Shown here piece after piece: positions 35,160 through 46,704 of a DNA stretch of 64,000 nucleotides; positions within the stretch are counted from its first letter, which is position 1, and every line of letters begins with the position of its first letter. The stretch comes from Saccharothrix espanaensis DSM 44229 (lineage in GTDB: Bacteria > Actinomycetota > Actinomycetes > Mycobacteriales > Pseudonocardiaceae). The stretch lies in the NCBI RefSeq assembly GCF_000328705.1, contig NC_019673.1, positions 9,063,501 through 9,127,500 of the forward strand, in the 5' to 3' direction. A program made the position numbers and the translations under genes. The notes beneath the pieces were generated by a model. The model made no database searches. It had not been told where the DNA came from and saw only the letters and a program-made list of their open reading frames with translations.

Positions 35160-36302
35160 TCAACTGGTCGGCGTGAGCACGACCTCCCTCGGCGCGGCCT
35201 CCTCCACCCGGAGCAGGCCGCGCCGGGCCAGTTCCGGCCGCACGCCCTCCCCGAACCAGTACGCCTCCTCCAGGTGCGGGTACCCGGACAGCACGAACTC
35301 GTCGACGCCCAGCGCGTGGTACTCCTCGATCAGGTCCGCCACCTCCGCGTGGCTGCCGACCAGCGCCGTCCCCGCGCCGCCGCGCACCAAGCCGATGCCG
35401 GCCCACAGCCCGGGGTGGATCTCCAGCCCGCGCACGCCCTTCGACAGGTCACCGCCGTGCAGCGCGACCATCCGCTGCTGCCCCACGGACTGGCTGGCCC
35501 GCAACTGCTCCTGCGCCCGCTGCACCTGCACGGGGTCCAACGCCTCCAACAACTTCTCCGCCTCACGCCACGCCTCCGCCGACGTGTCGCGCGAGATGGT
35601 GTGCAGCCGGATCCCGAACCGGATCGGCCGGTCGCCCGCCAGCGCCCGCACCCGGCCGATCTTCTCGGCCACCGACGCCGGCGGTTCGCCCCACGTCAGG
35701 TACACGTCGGCCCGCCGGGCCGCGACCGGCAGCGCCGCCTCCGACGACCCGCCGAAGTAGATCGGCGGCACCGGGTCCGGCGGCACCGACAGCGTCGCGC
35801 CGACCACCTGGAAGTGCTCGCCGGCGAAGTCGACCGGCTGCCCGGACCACACCGCCCGCACGACGTGCAGGAACTCGTCGGTCCGCGCGTACCGCTGGTC
35901 GTGGTCCAGCCAGTCGCCGAACCGCTGCTGCTCGACCGCGTCGCCGCCGGTCACCACGTTGAGCAGCAGCCGCCCGCGCGAGATCCGCTGGTAGGTGGCG
36001 GCCATCTGGGCGGCCAGCGTGGGCGAGATCGCCCCCGGCCGGAACGCCACCAGGAACTTCAGCCGGGCCGTGCGCGAGATCAGCGCCGCGGTCGCCAGCC
36101 AGGCGTCCTCGCACCACGTCCCGGTCGGCGTCAGCACGCCCTCGAACCCGTTGCGCTCGGCCGCGACCGCGACCTGCTCCAGGTAGTCGATGTCGGGGTC
36201 GCGCAGCGCGGGCCCGCCCAGGGAGCGGTTCGCGTGGAAGCGCTCCACGACCGTCCGCCCGTCGCCCGAGGTGGGCAGGAACCAGTGCAGCACCACGCTC
36301 AT
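35160..36302 (-). CDS. ssuD: FMNH2-dependent alkanesulfonate monooxygenase
   Basis: A 380-aa bacterial-luciferase-like monooxygenase that desulfonates C1-type alkanesulfonates to aldehydes and sulfite. LHWFLPTSGDGR opening, TGTWCEDAW, FRPGAISPTLAAQMAAT and GRLLLNVVTGGD match SsuD. Last gene of ssuCBAD; its ATG overlaps the ssuA stop by 4 bp. An NADPH-FMN reductase (SsuE) is not in the window, so reduced flavin must come from elsewhere. Confidence 0.93.
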   Translation of the reverse strand: MSVVLHWFLPTSGDGRTVVERFHANRSLGGPALRDPDIDYLEQVAVAAERNGFEGVLTPTGTWCEDAWLATAALISRTARLKFLVAFRPGAISPTLAAQMAATYQRISRGRLLLNVVTGGDAVEQQRFGDWLDHDQRYARTDEFLHVVRAVWSGQPVDFAGEHFQVVGATLSVPPDPVPPIYFGGSSEAALPVAARRADVYLTWGEPPASVAEKIGRVRALAGDRPIRFGIRLHTISRDTSAEAWREAEKLLEALDPVQVQRAQEQLRASQSVGQQRMVALHGGDLSKGVRGLEIHPGLWAGIGLVRGGAGTALVGSHAEVADLIEEYHALGVDEFVLSGYPHLEEAYWFGEGVRPELARRGLLRVEEAAPREVVLTPTS

Positions 36303-37360
36303 GACAGCTCTCCTTGGAATCGACCGTCCACGAACTTCCGGAAATCGACCTTGCCCGGCAGCGTCCCGTCCGCCGTGAACGCGTCGGCCAGCCCCTGCTC
36401 GGACGCGATCACCGCGTCGTCCAGCTTCACCGGCAGGTCCGCGCCCCGGTTCACGGCGGCGCGCGCGACCTCGGGCTTCAGCCCGGTTTCGGCCGCCCAC
36501 GCCTTCGCCCACTCCTCGCGGTGCTCGTCGGCCCACCGCTGGGCCTTGCCGATCCGCTTGAGGAACTCCTTGATCGCGGCACTCTTCCCCTCGTCGTCCA
36601 ACGCCGCCCTGCCGGCCACCTGGAACGTGTACCCGTTGGCCGTCGCCACACCTCCAGCCACACCTCCAGCCACCCCACCAGCTACATCACCAGCCACAGA
36701 CCCAGCTCCACCCACCGACCCGGCACCGTCCGCCAGCACCCGCGCCGAAGCCTCCAACAACGCCTGCGACGTATAGGGGTCCCAGACCGCCCATGCGTCG
36801 ACCCGCTTCTGCTGGAACGCCGCGTACGCGTCCGACGGCTGGAGGAAGTTCAGCGTCACGTCCTTGGTCGTCAACCCGGCCGCACCCAACGTCGTGAGCA
36901 CCTGCCCGTGCGCCGAACTGCCCTTCGACACCGCGATGTTCCTGCCCCGCAGGTCTTTCACGTCCTTGAGCGGCGAGTCCTCCGGCACCAGGATCGCGTC
37001 GCTCTCGACGTTCCCCTTGGCGGAGTAGACGATCGCGATCTTGGCGTTGGCCGCCGCGGCGAAGATCGGCGGCGTGTTGCCGACCCCGCCGATGTCGATC
37101 GCGCCCGCCGAGGCCGCCTCCAGCAACGGCGGCCCGGAGGTGAACGTGGACCACTCGATCTCGTGCGGGAAGTCGGCCAGCAACCCCGCCGCCGTCAACA
37201 ACGTCTTGGAGTTGCCCTTCTGGTCCCCCACCTTCAAGACCACCCCACCCGAGCCCGAGCCCGACCCACCGCCCGACCCACAACCAGCCGCAGTCACAAC
37301 CACAGCCACAGCCAGCAAGAACGCCGGCCCCACCACCGACCCGCTACGCGGCTTCGACAT
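36299..37360 (-). CDS. ssuA: Aliphatic sulfonate ABC transporter substrate-binding protein
   Basis: A 353-aa lipoprotein SBP (lipobox TAAGC) for sulfonate uptake. VGDQKGNSKTLL, IDIGGVGNTPPIFAAAA and VDAWAVWDPYTSQALLE are SsuA-like. Between about residues 215 and 240 it carries an unusual low-complexity insert of Gly-Gly-Val-Ala units encoded by a 12-bp tandem repeat. Its start overlaps the ssuB end by 17 bp. Confidence 0.9.
   Translation of the reverse strand: MSKPRSGSVVGPAFLLAVAVVVTAAGCGSGGGSGSGSGGVVLKVGDQKGNSKTLLTAAGLLADFPHEIEWSTFTSGPPLLEAASAGAIDIGGVGNTPPIFAAAANAKIAIVYSAKGNVESDAILVPEDSPLKDVKDLRGRNIAVSKGSSAHGQVLTTLGAAGLTTKDVTLNFLQPSDAYAAFQQKRVDAWAVWDPYTSQALLEASARVLADGAGSVGGAGSVAGDVAGGVAGGVAGGVATANGYTFQVAGRAALDDEGKSAAIKEFLKRIGKAQRWADEHREEWAKAWAAETGLKPEVARAAVNRGADLPVKLDDAVIASEQGLADAFTADGTLPGKVDFRKFVDGRFQGELS
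36645..36716. repeat. 12-bp tandem repeat inside ssuA (6 units)
   Basis: Units at 36645, 36657, 36669, 36681, 36693 and 36705; the first two are identical (GCCACACCTCCA) and the others drift. The array is in frame and encodes Val-Ala-Gly-Gly-type tetrapeptides within the mature binding protein. Confidence 0.85.
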
Positions 37361-38048
37361 CGTCCACCCCCAAGTCCGCCAGCACTTCCGCCCGAAGGTC
37401 CACAAAGGACGCGCGCCGGCGCGGCCGGGGCAGTCCCACCCGGTGCTCCGCGACGATCCGCCCCGATTCCAGCACCACGACCCGGTCGGCCAGCAGCAGC
37501 GCCTCGTCCACGTCGTGCGTCACGAACAGCACCGACGGCCGGTGCTCGCGCCAGAGCTGCTCCACCAGCCGGTGCATCGCCAGCCGGGTCAACGCGTCCA
37601 GCGCGCCGAACGGCTCATCCAGCAGCAGCAGGTCCGGTTCGCGGACCAGCGCCCGCGCCAGCGACACCCGTTGCGCCTCGCCGCCGGACAGCGTCAACGG
37701 CCACGCGTCGGCGTGCGCTTCGAGCCGCACCTCGGCCAGCGCCTTCGCCGCCACCGCGCGGCCGTCGACCGCGCGCCCGTCGACGTCCCGCAGGCCCAGC
37801 ACGATGTTGCGCCAGACCCGCCGCCACGGCAGCAGCCGGGGCTGCTGGAACGCCACCGAGACCCGTTGCGGCACCGTGACCGAGCCCTCGACCTCCGCGT
37901 CCAGCCCGGCCAGGATCCGCAGCAGGGTCGACTTGCCACAGCCGGACCGGCCGAGCAGGGCCACGAACTCGCCAGCGCCGACCTCCAGGTCCAGCCCGTC
38001 GAGGACCCGGCGGGACCCGAACTCCTTGACCAGGCCCCGGATGCTCAC
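37344..38048 (-). CDS. ssuB: Aliphatic sulfonate ABC transporter ATP-binding protein
   Basis: A 234-aa ATPase: Walker A LGRSGCGKST, Q-loop FQQPRLLPW, signature LSGGEAQR, Walker B LLLLDEPFGALD and switch His in VTHDVDEA. This PRLLPW pattern is usual for SsuB/TauB. GTG 38048 overlaps the ssuC stop; GTG 38060 is an alternative start. Confidence 0.93.
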   Translation of the reverse strand: MSIRGLVKEFGSRRVLDGLDLEVGAGEFVALLGRSGCGKSTLLRILAGLDAEVEGSVTVPQRVSVAFQQPRLLPWRRVWRNIVLGLRDVDGRAVDGRAVAAKALAEVRLEAHADAWPLTLSGGEAQRVSLARALVREPDLLLLDEPFGALDALTRLAMHRLVEQLWREHRPSVLFVTHDVDEALLLADRVVVLESGRIVAEHRVGLPRPRRRASFVDLRAEVLADLGVDDVEAA

Positions 38049-38869
38049 CTCGCCCGCCACCGCAGCACCCTCCTCTCCAAGCCGCGCACCAGGGCGTCCG
38101 TGGTCAGGCCGAGCAGCGCGTACACCACCAGGCCCACGACGACGACGTCCGTGCGCAGGAACTCCCGGGCGTTGTTGATCAGGAAGCCGATGCCCGCGTC
38201 CGCGTTGACCTGCTCGCCCACGATCAGCGACAGCCACGCGGTGCCGAGCGAGATCCGCAGTCCCACCAGGGTTTGCGGCACCGCGGACGGCAGCACGACG
38301 TGCACGACCCGTTCGAACCGCGAGAAGCCCAGCACCCGTGCGGCTTCCAGCAGCGCCGGGTCGGTCTGCCGGATGCCCGCGTGCAGGTTCAGGTAGAGCG
38401 GAAACGCCACGCCCGCCGCGACCAGCGCCAGCTTGGGCTCCTCGCCGATGCCGAACCAGAGGATGAACAGCGGGATCAACCCGAGGTGCGGCAACGTGCG
38501 CAGCATCTGCACCGGCGGGTCGACCAGCCGGTCGCCCCACCGGGACAGCCCGGCCGCGAGGCCGAGCGCGCCGCCGAGCAGCGCGCCGAGGACGAAGCCG
38601 ACCGCGACCCGGCCGAGCGACACCAGGAACGCGTCGACCAGCGAGCCGTCCAGCACCAGCGCGTACCCGGACCCGAGGACGGTCAGCGGTGAAGCGAGCT
38701 TGTCCGGCGGCAGCACGCCGGTGCCGCTCGCCGCCTGCCACAGCAGGACCAGGCCCAGCGGGCTGATCCAGCGGGCCAGGTCGGGCCACTTCCGGTTGTT
38801 CTTGGCGGGTGTGCGCGAAGCAGTGCCGGATTCTGGGCGCGCGACAACACCCGCGGTGGAAATCGACAC
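38045..38869 (-). CDS. ssuC: Aliphatic sulfonate ABC transporter permease
   Basis: A 274-aa permease with about six helices; the EAA loop is LLEAARVLGFSRFERVVHVVLP. First gene of the operon. GTG at 38869 is preceded by GGGAGAAATC, a good ribosome-binding site; an upstream start would add 69 non-conserved residues. Confidence 0.92.
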   Translation of the reverse strand: MSISTAGVVARPESGTASRTPAKNNRKWPDLARWISPLGLVLLWQAASGTGVLPPDKLASPLTVLGSGYALVLDGSLVDAFLVSLGRVAVGFVLGALLGGALGLAAGLSRWGDRLVDPPVQMLRTLPHLGLIPLFILWFGIGEEPKLALVAAGVAFPLYLNLHAGIRQTDPALLEAARVLGFSRFERVVHVVLPSAVPQTLVGLRISLGTAWLSLIVGEQVNADAGIGFLINNAREFLRTDVVVVGLVVYALLGLTTDALVRGLERRVLRWRAR

Positions 38870-39061
38870 GATTTCTCCCGTGGGACACCGAAGAACGAGC
38901 AGGGAAGGAGAGTTCGTCAGCGCGCGCGACAGATCGCGCTCGCCTGCCGCCGGAGATCGACGTGCAGGCGGGTCACCAGGAATGCCCGCCCACTCATGCC
39001 GCCGAGTTTTCGGCGCGGCCCCTCGGATGTCAACGGGCGGACAGCCCCGTCCCGGATCGTG
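38870..39061 (-). promoter_or_regulatory. Upstream region of the ssu operon
   Basis: About 190 bp without a gene between the ssuC start and the purA terminator. It must contain the ssu promoter. A GCGCGCGCGA...TCGCGCTCGC inverted repeat near 38922-38942 could be a regulatory site; no known sulfur-regulator motif was recognised. Confidence 0.4.
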
Positions 39062-39105
39062 AAAGTGCCTCCGCACCCGACTACATCGGGACCGGAGGCA
39101 CTTTT
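39062..39105 (-). terminator. Terminator downstream of purA
   Basis: A 12-bp stem (39062-39073 with 39093-39104) continues into an inner CCCGA/TCGGG stem. It lies 39 bp after the purA stop and has CTTTC on the minus-strand side and CTTTTG on the plus side, so it can work both ways. Confidence 0.85.
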
Positions 39106-39143
39106 GTCAGAACAGGCCGACCGAACAAGCCGATCAGACAGCG

Positions 39144-41944
<2,801 letters not shown>

Positions 41945-41945
<1 letters not shown>

Positions 41946-42193
41946 TGGCGGACCACTCGTCTCCGATCGTGGCCGGGCCCGGTGGCGTGATGACCGACGA
42001 GGTCGGCGTCGTCACGGGCGACCTGGAACTGCGCACGTCACTCGTGGACGGCGTCGTGCGGGCCAGGGTGCGCTACGAGGGTGCCGACGAGTGGTACGCC
42101 GTCACCGGAGCCGCGTGCCGCGTGGCCGACCCGCGCGACCACGCCGGCGTCCACCAGGTGCTCCTCGGGGTCCTGCACCGCCCCCTCGGCTGA
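41945..42193 (+). CDS. Small protein coupled to the HNH nuclease, unknown
   Basis: An 82-aa soluble, acidic beta-rich protein (VGVVTGDLELRTSLVDGVVRARVRYEG) ending VLLGVLHRPLG. Its ATG shares one base with the nuclease stop (TGATG), so it is translationally coupled. No signal peptide, so a cytosolic inhibitor or regulator of the nuclease is possible but unproven. No family recognised. Confidence 0.65.
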
Positions 42194-42194
42194 G

Positions 42195-42225
42195 GCCGTT
42201 GCCGCCCTCCCAGGGCGGCAACGGC
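42195..42225 (+). terminator. Strong stem-loop after the nuclease operon
   Basis: A perfect 14-bp stem (42195-42208 with 42212-42225) and 3-nt loop beginning two bases after the stop codon. No T-tract follows. Confidence 0.7.
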
Positions 42226-42252
42226 TCCGCCCAACCGCAGCTCCACCACGCC

Positions 42253-42365
42253 ACCCAGCCGGGCCACAGCTTCACCCGCAGAACCCAGCCGGGCTACGGC
42301 TCCACCCCACCACCCAGGCGGGCCACGCCACCGCGCCACCCAGCCGGGCTACGGCTCCACCCCAT
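42253..42365. repeat. Degenerate about 28-bp tandem repeat overlapping the FUSC stop codon
   Basis: Four copies beginning ACCCAGCCGGGC at 42253, 42283, 42312 and 42338. The TAG stop of the leftward FUSC gene (42349-42351) lies in the last copy and recurs in the second copy. Confidence 0.75.
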
Positions 42366-43509
42366 CGGTCGCCACCGGCTCCGCGGCGGGCAGCACGGGC
42401 GGCGCGGCGGCGCGGCTGTCGTCGGGGCCCTTGCGGGACAGCGGCGGCAACGACTCGGCGGCTTCCGCCCGGGACAGGCCGGTGGCCTGCAGCAGGTCCA
42501 CCGCGACCGACCGGACCTGGGCCAGCACCACCCTGGTGGAGAACCCCTCACCGCCGAGCTGGTGGGTGGTCGCCACGGCCACCGCCTCGCGCACCGCCGA
42601 GCGGGCCCGCACCGGCTCGTCGCCGCGGGCCAGGTCGACCCGCAGCAGGTCCAGCGCGTCGGAGTACTTGCGCAGCACCTCGGGCAGGTTCGCCGGCATC
42701 CGCTCGCCGTCGCCGAGCGCGGCCAGCGCCCGCCGGGCCAGCACGCGGGTGTTGCGCAGCGCGTAGTCGATCGGCGTGGCGGTGGCCTGGTAGCGGCCCA
42801 GCTCGTCCTTGCGCCGCCAGCGGATCGGCGCGATGGTCGCGATCTCGCCGCCGGCCTGCAACGCGGCCTTGAAGTCGTCGACGGCCTCCTGGCTGGACCT
42901 CAGCCGGGCCAGCACGCCCGCCGCCGCGACCGGGTCCTGGTCGGTCACCGCCTTCGCCACCCCGCGCAGCGCCGTGATCAGCTCGCCGAGGACCACCTTG
43001 GCCTGCCGGTGCGCCACGGTCAGCGGGTTCGCGGGCAGCAGCGCGGTGACCGCCAGCCCGACCAGGCCGCCGACCAGCGCGTCGACCATCCGGTCCAGGC
43101 CGCCACCGGCGCTGGGCGGCAGCAGGGTGGCCACCAGCACGGCCGACGAACCGGACTGGAGGGCGATCACCGCGCCGCCGTCGAGCAGCACGGCCGCGGA
43201 CATGGCCAGCGCCACGACCAGCGCGATCTGCCACGGGCCGGAGCCGATCAGCGAGATCAGCACGTCACCGACGCCGACGCCGACGGACACGCCGACGACG
43301 AGTTCCACCACCCGCCGCAGCCGCTGCCCGAGCGAGACGCCCAGGCAGACGACGGCGGCGATCGGCGCGAAGAACGGGTGCGCGTGGCCGACGACGGAGG
43401 TCGCCACCAGCCACGACAGCCCCGCGGCGAGCGCGGCCTGGCCGATGGGCAGGGCCGTGCCGCGCCAGCGCTGCAGCCGGCGCACCACCTCGTCGCGCAC
43501 GGCTCCCAC
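42349..43509 (-). CDS. FUSC/ArAE-family membrane protein
   Basis: A 386-aa protein of the fusaric-acid-resistance/aromatic-acid-exporter group. About six N-terminal helices (residues 20-165, e.g. PFFAPIAAVVCLGVSLGQRLRR, which is the conserved turn) are followed by a long cytosolic helical domain. GTG 43509. The gene follows DUF3151 by 3 bp on the same strand. Substrate unknown. Confidence 0.85.
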   Translation of the reverse strand: MGAVRDEVVRRLQRWRGTALPIGQAALAAGLSWLVATSVVGHAHPFFAPIAAVVCLGVSLGQRLRRVVELVVGVSVGVGVGDVLISLIGSGPWQIALVVALAMSAAVLLDGGAVIALQSGSSAVLVATLLPPSAGGGLDRMVDALVGGLVGLAVTALLPANPLTVAHRQAKVVLGELITALRGVAKAVTDQDPVAAAGVLARLRSSQEAVDDFKAALQAGGEIATIAPIRWRRKDELGRYQATATPIDYALRNTRVLARRALAALGDGERMPANLPEVLRKYSDALDLLRVDLARGDEPVRARSAVREAVAVATTHQLGGEGFSTRVVLAQVRSVAVDLLQATGLSRAEAAESLPPLSRKGPDDSRAAAPPVLPAAEPVATDGVEP

Positions 43510-43512
43510 GGG

Positions 43513-43920
43513 TCAGCCCAGGCCGAGCGCGGCGGGTGCGGCCGGGTCGCTGTCGGTGAGGAACTTCCGGCAGCGCTCGTACTCCTCGACCTCGCCGATG
43601 CCGTCGGCGGCGCGGGCCAGCGCGGCGAGCGCGCGCAGGAAGCCCTGGTTGCCGCGGTGCGCCCACGGCACCGGGCCGAAGCCCTTCCAGCCGGCGCGGC
43701 GCAGCTGGTCCAGGCCGCGGTGGTAGCCGGTGCGGGCGAAGGCGTAGGCGGTCACCGGGTCGCCGGTCTGCAACGCGCGTTCGGCGAGCAGCGCCCACGC
43801 CTCGCTGAAGTCCGGGTAGGCCCGGACGATCTTGGCCGGGTCGGTGCCCGCCTCGGCGGCGGACTGCGCCTCCGGCCGGTCGGGCAGCAGCGTCGGTTCG
43901 GGGCCGAGCAGGTTGTCCAT
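43513..43920 (-). CDS. DUF3151 family protein
   Basis: A 135-aa cytosolic protein of the actinobacterial DUF3151 family: LLGPEPTLLP opening, YPDFSEAWALLAERAL and AYAFARTGYHRGLDQLRRAGWKGFGPVPW with TPR-like helices. A DUF3151 gene near fba and purA is a conserved arrangement in actinobacteria (from memory). Function unknown. Confidence 0.88.
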   Translation of the reverse strand: MDNLLGPEPTLLPDRPEAQSAAEAGTDPAKIVRAYPDFSEAWALLAERALQTGDPVTAYAFARTGYHRGLDQLRRAGWKGFGPVPWAHRGNQGFLRALAALARAADGIGEVEEYERCRKFLTDSDPAAPAALGLG

Positions 43921-43924
43921 GCGC

Positions 43925-44011
43925 TCAGGATAGGAATACCCGGGCCACGGCGGCGACCAGTGCCACTACCAACGCGGTCACCACGATCCCGGCGACGACC
44001 TTCTTGCCCAT
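43925..44011 (-). CDS. Possible 28-aa single-helix membrane peptide
   Basis: A short frame encodes MGKKVVAGIVV followed by a continuous hydrophobic helix ending RVFLS. GGGGAG lies about ten bases before the ATG, and the stop is 4 bp before the DUF3151 start, as in an operon. The positive head plus single helix is typical of small membrane proteins, but length alone makes it uncertain. Confidence 0.4.
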   Translation of the reverse strand: MGKKVVAGIVVTALVVALVAAVARVFLS

Positions 44012-44233
44012 GGCTTCGACACTCCCCGGCTGCTCTCGACCCGATCCGGAGTTCTCAGCGAACTCTCAGGCCAGCACCCTTCCGCGCTGGACCGAACAGA
44101 GCAACGCCGATCACCCGTTCGCGCCAGGACACCGCCGAACGTGCTGGTCACCACAGGCCCCTAGGGGACATCTCGGCAAAGACCAGGGGAGCCCTCCCTT
44201 CCCGACCGCCGGCGCGGGACGCATCATGTTCGG
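44012..44233. other. Intergenic region
   Basis: No gene is seen. It separates the divergent small-peptide/DUF3151/FUSC unit from the membrane protein at 44234. CATCAT six bases before the GTG at 44234 may be its -10 box. Confidence 0.5.
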
Positions 44234-45370
44234 GTGAAAACGGGGGTTACCGAACGCGTCGCGCAGTTCCGCGACCAGTACTGGGAGCGGGGCGAGCCGG
44301 GGCGCGCGACCCCGCCGGCGCTCGTCGCCGGGCTGTACAAGCTGTGGCTGCTCGGGCTGCTGCTCAAGCTGCTCGGCTCGTCCTGGGACGTCGCCTGGCA
44401 CTTCAAGTGGCTGCGCGACGAGCTCGCGCCGCCCCACCTGATCAACACGGTCGGCACGGTGCTCGTCGTCGGGCTGACCCTGTTCCACACCTACACCGGG
44501 TACGGCGCGGACCGGCGGTCGTTGCGCCTGATGCAGTGGGGCACCGGGATCTTCCTGGTGGCGCTGCCCATCGACCTGATCAACCACCGGATCAACGGCC
44601 TGGACATCACCTCGTGGAGCGGCTCGCACGCGCTGCTCTACCTCGGCACCGCGATCATGCTGGCGGGCGCGCTGCGCGGCTGGATCGGGCTGTTCCCGCA
44701 GTCGCGGTGGCGGCTGCCGGGCCTGGCCGCGCTGTGGTTCTTCTTCCTGGAGAACATGTGGTTCCCCAACCAGCACCAGGAGTACGGGGTGCTGGAGATC
44801 GCGTCGTGGGACCGCGGCGACCCGTACGCCGAGCCGATCCTGCTCCAGTTCGCCGCCGACCAGATCGGCCGGCCGGTGGACCGGGAGTCGATCGTGCAGT
44901 TCTCGCTGCCGATCCCGGACTGGGTGTACCCGGTGTGGGGCCTGGTCGCGGCGGCGCTGGTGCTCGTCGTGGCGCGGCGGACGATCGGCCGGCGGTGGGC
45001 GGCCACGGCGGTCGCCGCCGGGTACGTGGCCTACCGGTGCCTGATCTGGCCGCTGCTCGCGGGCGCGGACTTCCCGCTCTCGGCGGTGCCGGTGTTCCTG
45101 GTGCTGGTCGGGCTCGCGGTGGACGCGGCGCACCTGGGCCGGGTGCCCGCGCCGGTCGCGGCGGTGCTCGGCTCCGCCGCGGTGACCGGGCTGGGCTACG
45201 GCGGCATCCGGCTCCAGCAGTCGCTGGACGCGGCACCGCCGATCCTCTACGCCTCGGCCGCCGTCACGTTCGTCGTGCTCGCCGCGCTGTGGACGGCCGG
45301 CGACGTCGTGGCGCGCCGCCGGCTGCCGGGGGCTGCCCGGCCCGCGGAGGTGGGGACAGGCCCCCGCTGA
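44234..45370 (+). CDS. Polytopic membrane protein, unknown function
   Basis: A 378-aa protein with about nine to ten hydrophobic helices (for example LYKLWLLGLLLKLLGSSW, LINTVGTVLVVGLTLF, WVYPVWGLVAAALVLVVA). Conserved-looking polar motifs are SSWDVAWHFKWLRDE near residue 55 and FLENMWFPNQHQEYGVLEI near residue 175, with several His and Trp, which could bind metal or cofactor. No family recognised. Confidence 0.75.
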   Translation: MKTGVTERVAQFRDQYWERGEPGRATPPALVAGLYKLWLLGLLLKLLGSSWDVAWHFKWLRDELAPPHLINTVGTVLVVGLTLFHTYTGYGADRRSLRLMQWGTGIFLVALPIDLINHRINGLDITSWSGSHALLYLGTAIMLAGALRGWIGLFPQSRWRLPGLAALWFFFLENMWFPNQHQEYGVLEIASWDRGDPYAEPILLQFAADQIGRPVDRESIVQFSLPIPDWVYPVWGLVAAALVLVVARRTIGRRWAATAVAAGYVAYRCLIWPLLAGADFPLSAVPVFLVLVGLAVDAAHLGRVPAPVAAVLGSAAVTGLGYGGIRLQQSLDAAPPILYASAAVTFVVLAALWTAGDVVARRRLPGAARPAEVGTGPR

Positions 45371-45456
45371 CCACGGGTGGCCGCCGGCCTCCCGAAACTC
45401 CCGCCGACGCCCAGGATTGGTCTCGCACTCCCGACCGATCCTGGGGGATTTCCCTG

Positions 45457-46638
45457 ATGACGAAACGATTTCGAGCGCTGACCGCCGCCGTCCTGGCGGT
45501 GGCGGTCGCGGTGTCGACGGCCGGCGTGGCGGCTGCCTCGCCGGCGCGCCTCTCCCAAGCGGTGCAACGGTTCTCCGCCGCCGGCGTGCCCGGTGTCGCG
45601 GTCCGCGTGGACGACGGGCGCGGCCGGCCGGTCGAGCTCGTGCGGCAGGCGCGGTGGACGCTGGCCGACCACCGACTGAGCCTGGGCGACGAGTTCCGGA
45701 TGGCGTCCAACACCAAGACGGTGACCGCGACGATCCTGCTGCAACTCGTAGCCGAGGGCCGCGCCGGACTGGACGACCCGGTCGAGCGGTGGCTGCCGGG
45801 CGTGGTCCCCAACGGGTCCGCGATCACCCTGCGGATGCTGCTCAACCAGACCAGCGGCCTGTTCGACTTCCTCAACGACGCGGCCACGTTCGGGCTGCTC
45901 ACCGGCCAAGCTCCGCGCCCATGGCCGCCGAGCGCGCTGCTCGGCGTGGCGTTCGCCCACCCGCCGCTGTTCGCGCCCGGCGTGCGGTGGGGCTACAGCA
46001 ACACCAACTACATCCTGCTCGGCCTGGTGCTGGAAGAGGTCTCCGGCGCGCGGTACGCCGACCTGGTCCGGGACCGGATCATCAAGCCGTTGCGGCTCAA
46101 GGACACCTACCTGCCCACCGACGCCGAGTTCCGCGGCCGGCACGCCGTCGGCTACGAGCCGGACGCCGAGCACCTGGCCCCGCTGTTCCCGCCGGGGGTG
46201 CCCATCGGCGACGGGTTCGCCGGGCCGCAGCACCACCAGCACGTGAACACCAGCGCGATCGACCTGAGCGCCGCGTGGGCGGCGGGCGGCCTGGTGTCGA
46301 CCGCGGCGGACTGGAACCGGTTCCTGACCGCGCTGATGTCCGGGCGGCTGCTGCCCGCCGCGCAGCTCGCGCAGTTGCGCACGGCCGTGCCGCAGGGCGG
46401 GACGACCGACGACGGCTACGGCCTGGGCGTCATGCAGATCAACACCCCGTGCGGCACGGTGTGGGGCCACTCCGGCGGCTTCCCCGGCTACCGCAGCCAC
46501 AACTACGCCGACGCCACCGGACGGCGCACGGTGAACATCCTGGCCACCACGACGTACGCGCTGCTGGCCCCGGAGGCCGCCGCGGCGCAGCGGGAACTCG
46601 TAGACGCCGCCGTGTGCCGGATGTTCGGCAAGTCCTGA
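45457..46638 (+). CDS. Secreted serine hydrolase (class C beta-lactamase/DD-peptidase family)
   Basis: A 393-aa protein with signal peptide (residues 1-27). Active-site motifs are SNTK (Ser84-Lys87), YSN (Tyr180-Asn182) and HSGG in VWGHSGGFPG, as in Streptomyces R61-like D-Ala-D-Ala carboxypeptidases and related esterases. It may trim cell-wall peptides or hydrolyse beta-lactams. ATG 45457. Confidence 0.9.
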   Translation: MTKRFRALTAAVLAVAVAVSTAGVAAASPARLSQAVQRFSAAGVPGVAVRVDDGRGRPVELVRQARWTLADHRLSLGDEFRMASNTKTVTATILLQLVAEGRAGLDDPVERWLPGVVPNGSAITLRMLLNQTSGLFDFLNDAATFGLLTGQAPRPWPPSALLGVAFAHPPLFAPGVRWGYSNTNYILLGLVLEEVSGARYADLVRDRIIKPLRLKDTYLPTDAEFRGRHAVGYEPDAEHLAPLFPPGVPIGDGFAGPQHHQHVNTSAIDLSAAWAAGGLVSTAADWNRFLTALMSGRLLPAAQLAQLRTAVPQGGTTDDGYGLGVMQINTPCGTVWGHSGGFPGYRSHNYADATGRRTVNILATTTYALLAPEAAAAQRELVDAAVCRMFGKS

Positions 46639-46704
46639 ACCACCCGACAACCCGACCTCACCGCCCGCCGAACCCCGACCACACCGACAACGCACCGACA
46701 ACGC

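Noticed and set aside
32041-35760. A frame of over 1200 codons across the antiporter and phosphodiesterase region
   Set aside because: It runs in a wrong frame through three real genes and their spacers, with Arg/Pro/Gly-rich nonsense composition.
38870-39061. SAM or other sulfur riboswitch before the ssu operon
   Set aside because: No conserved riboswitch core or competing terminator helix was recognised; the nearby stem-loop belongs to purA.
42091-46638. A 1515-codon frame that looks like a giant protein
   Set aside because: Only its last 393 codons (from 45457) are a real gene; the rest is out of frame with or antisense to FUSC, DUF3151 and the membrane protein.
45457-46638. Clinically relevant beta-lactamase
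   Set aside because: The motifs (SNTK, YSN, HSGG) are those of the wide DD-peptidase/esterase family; resistance activity cannot be claimed from sequence.
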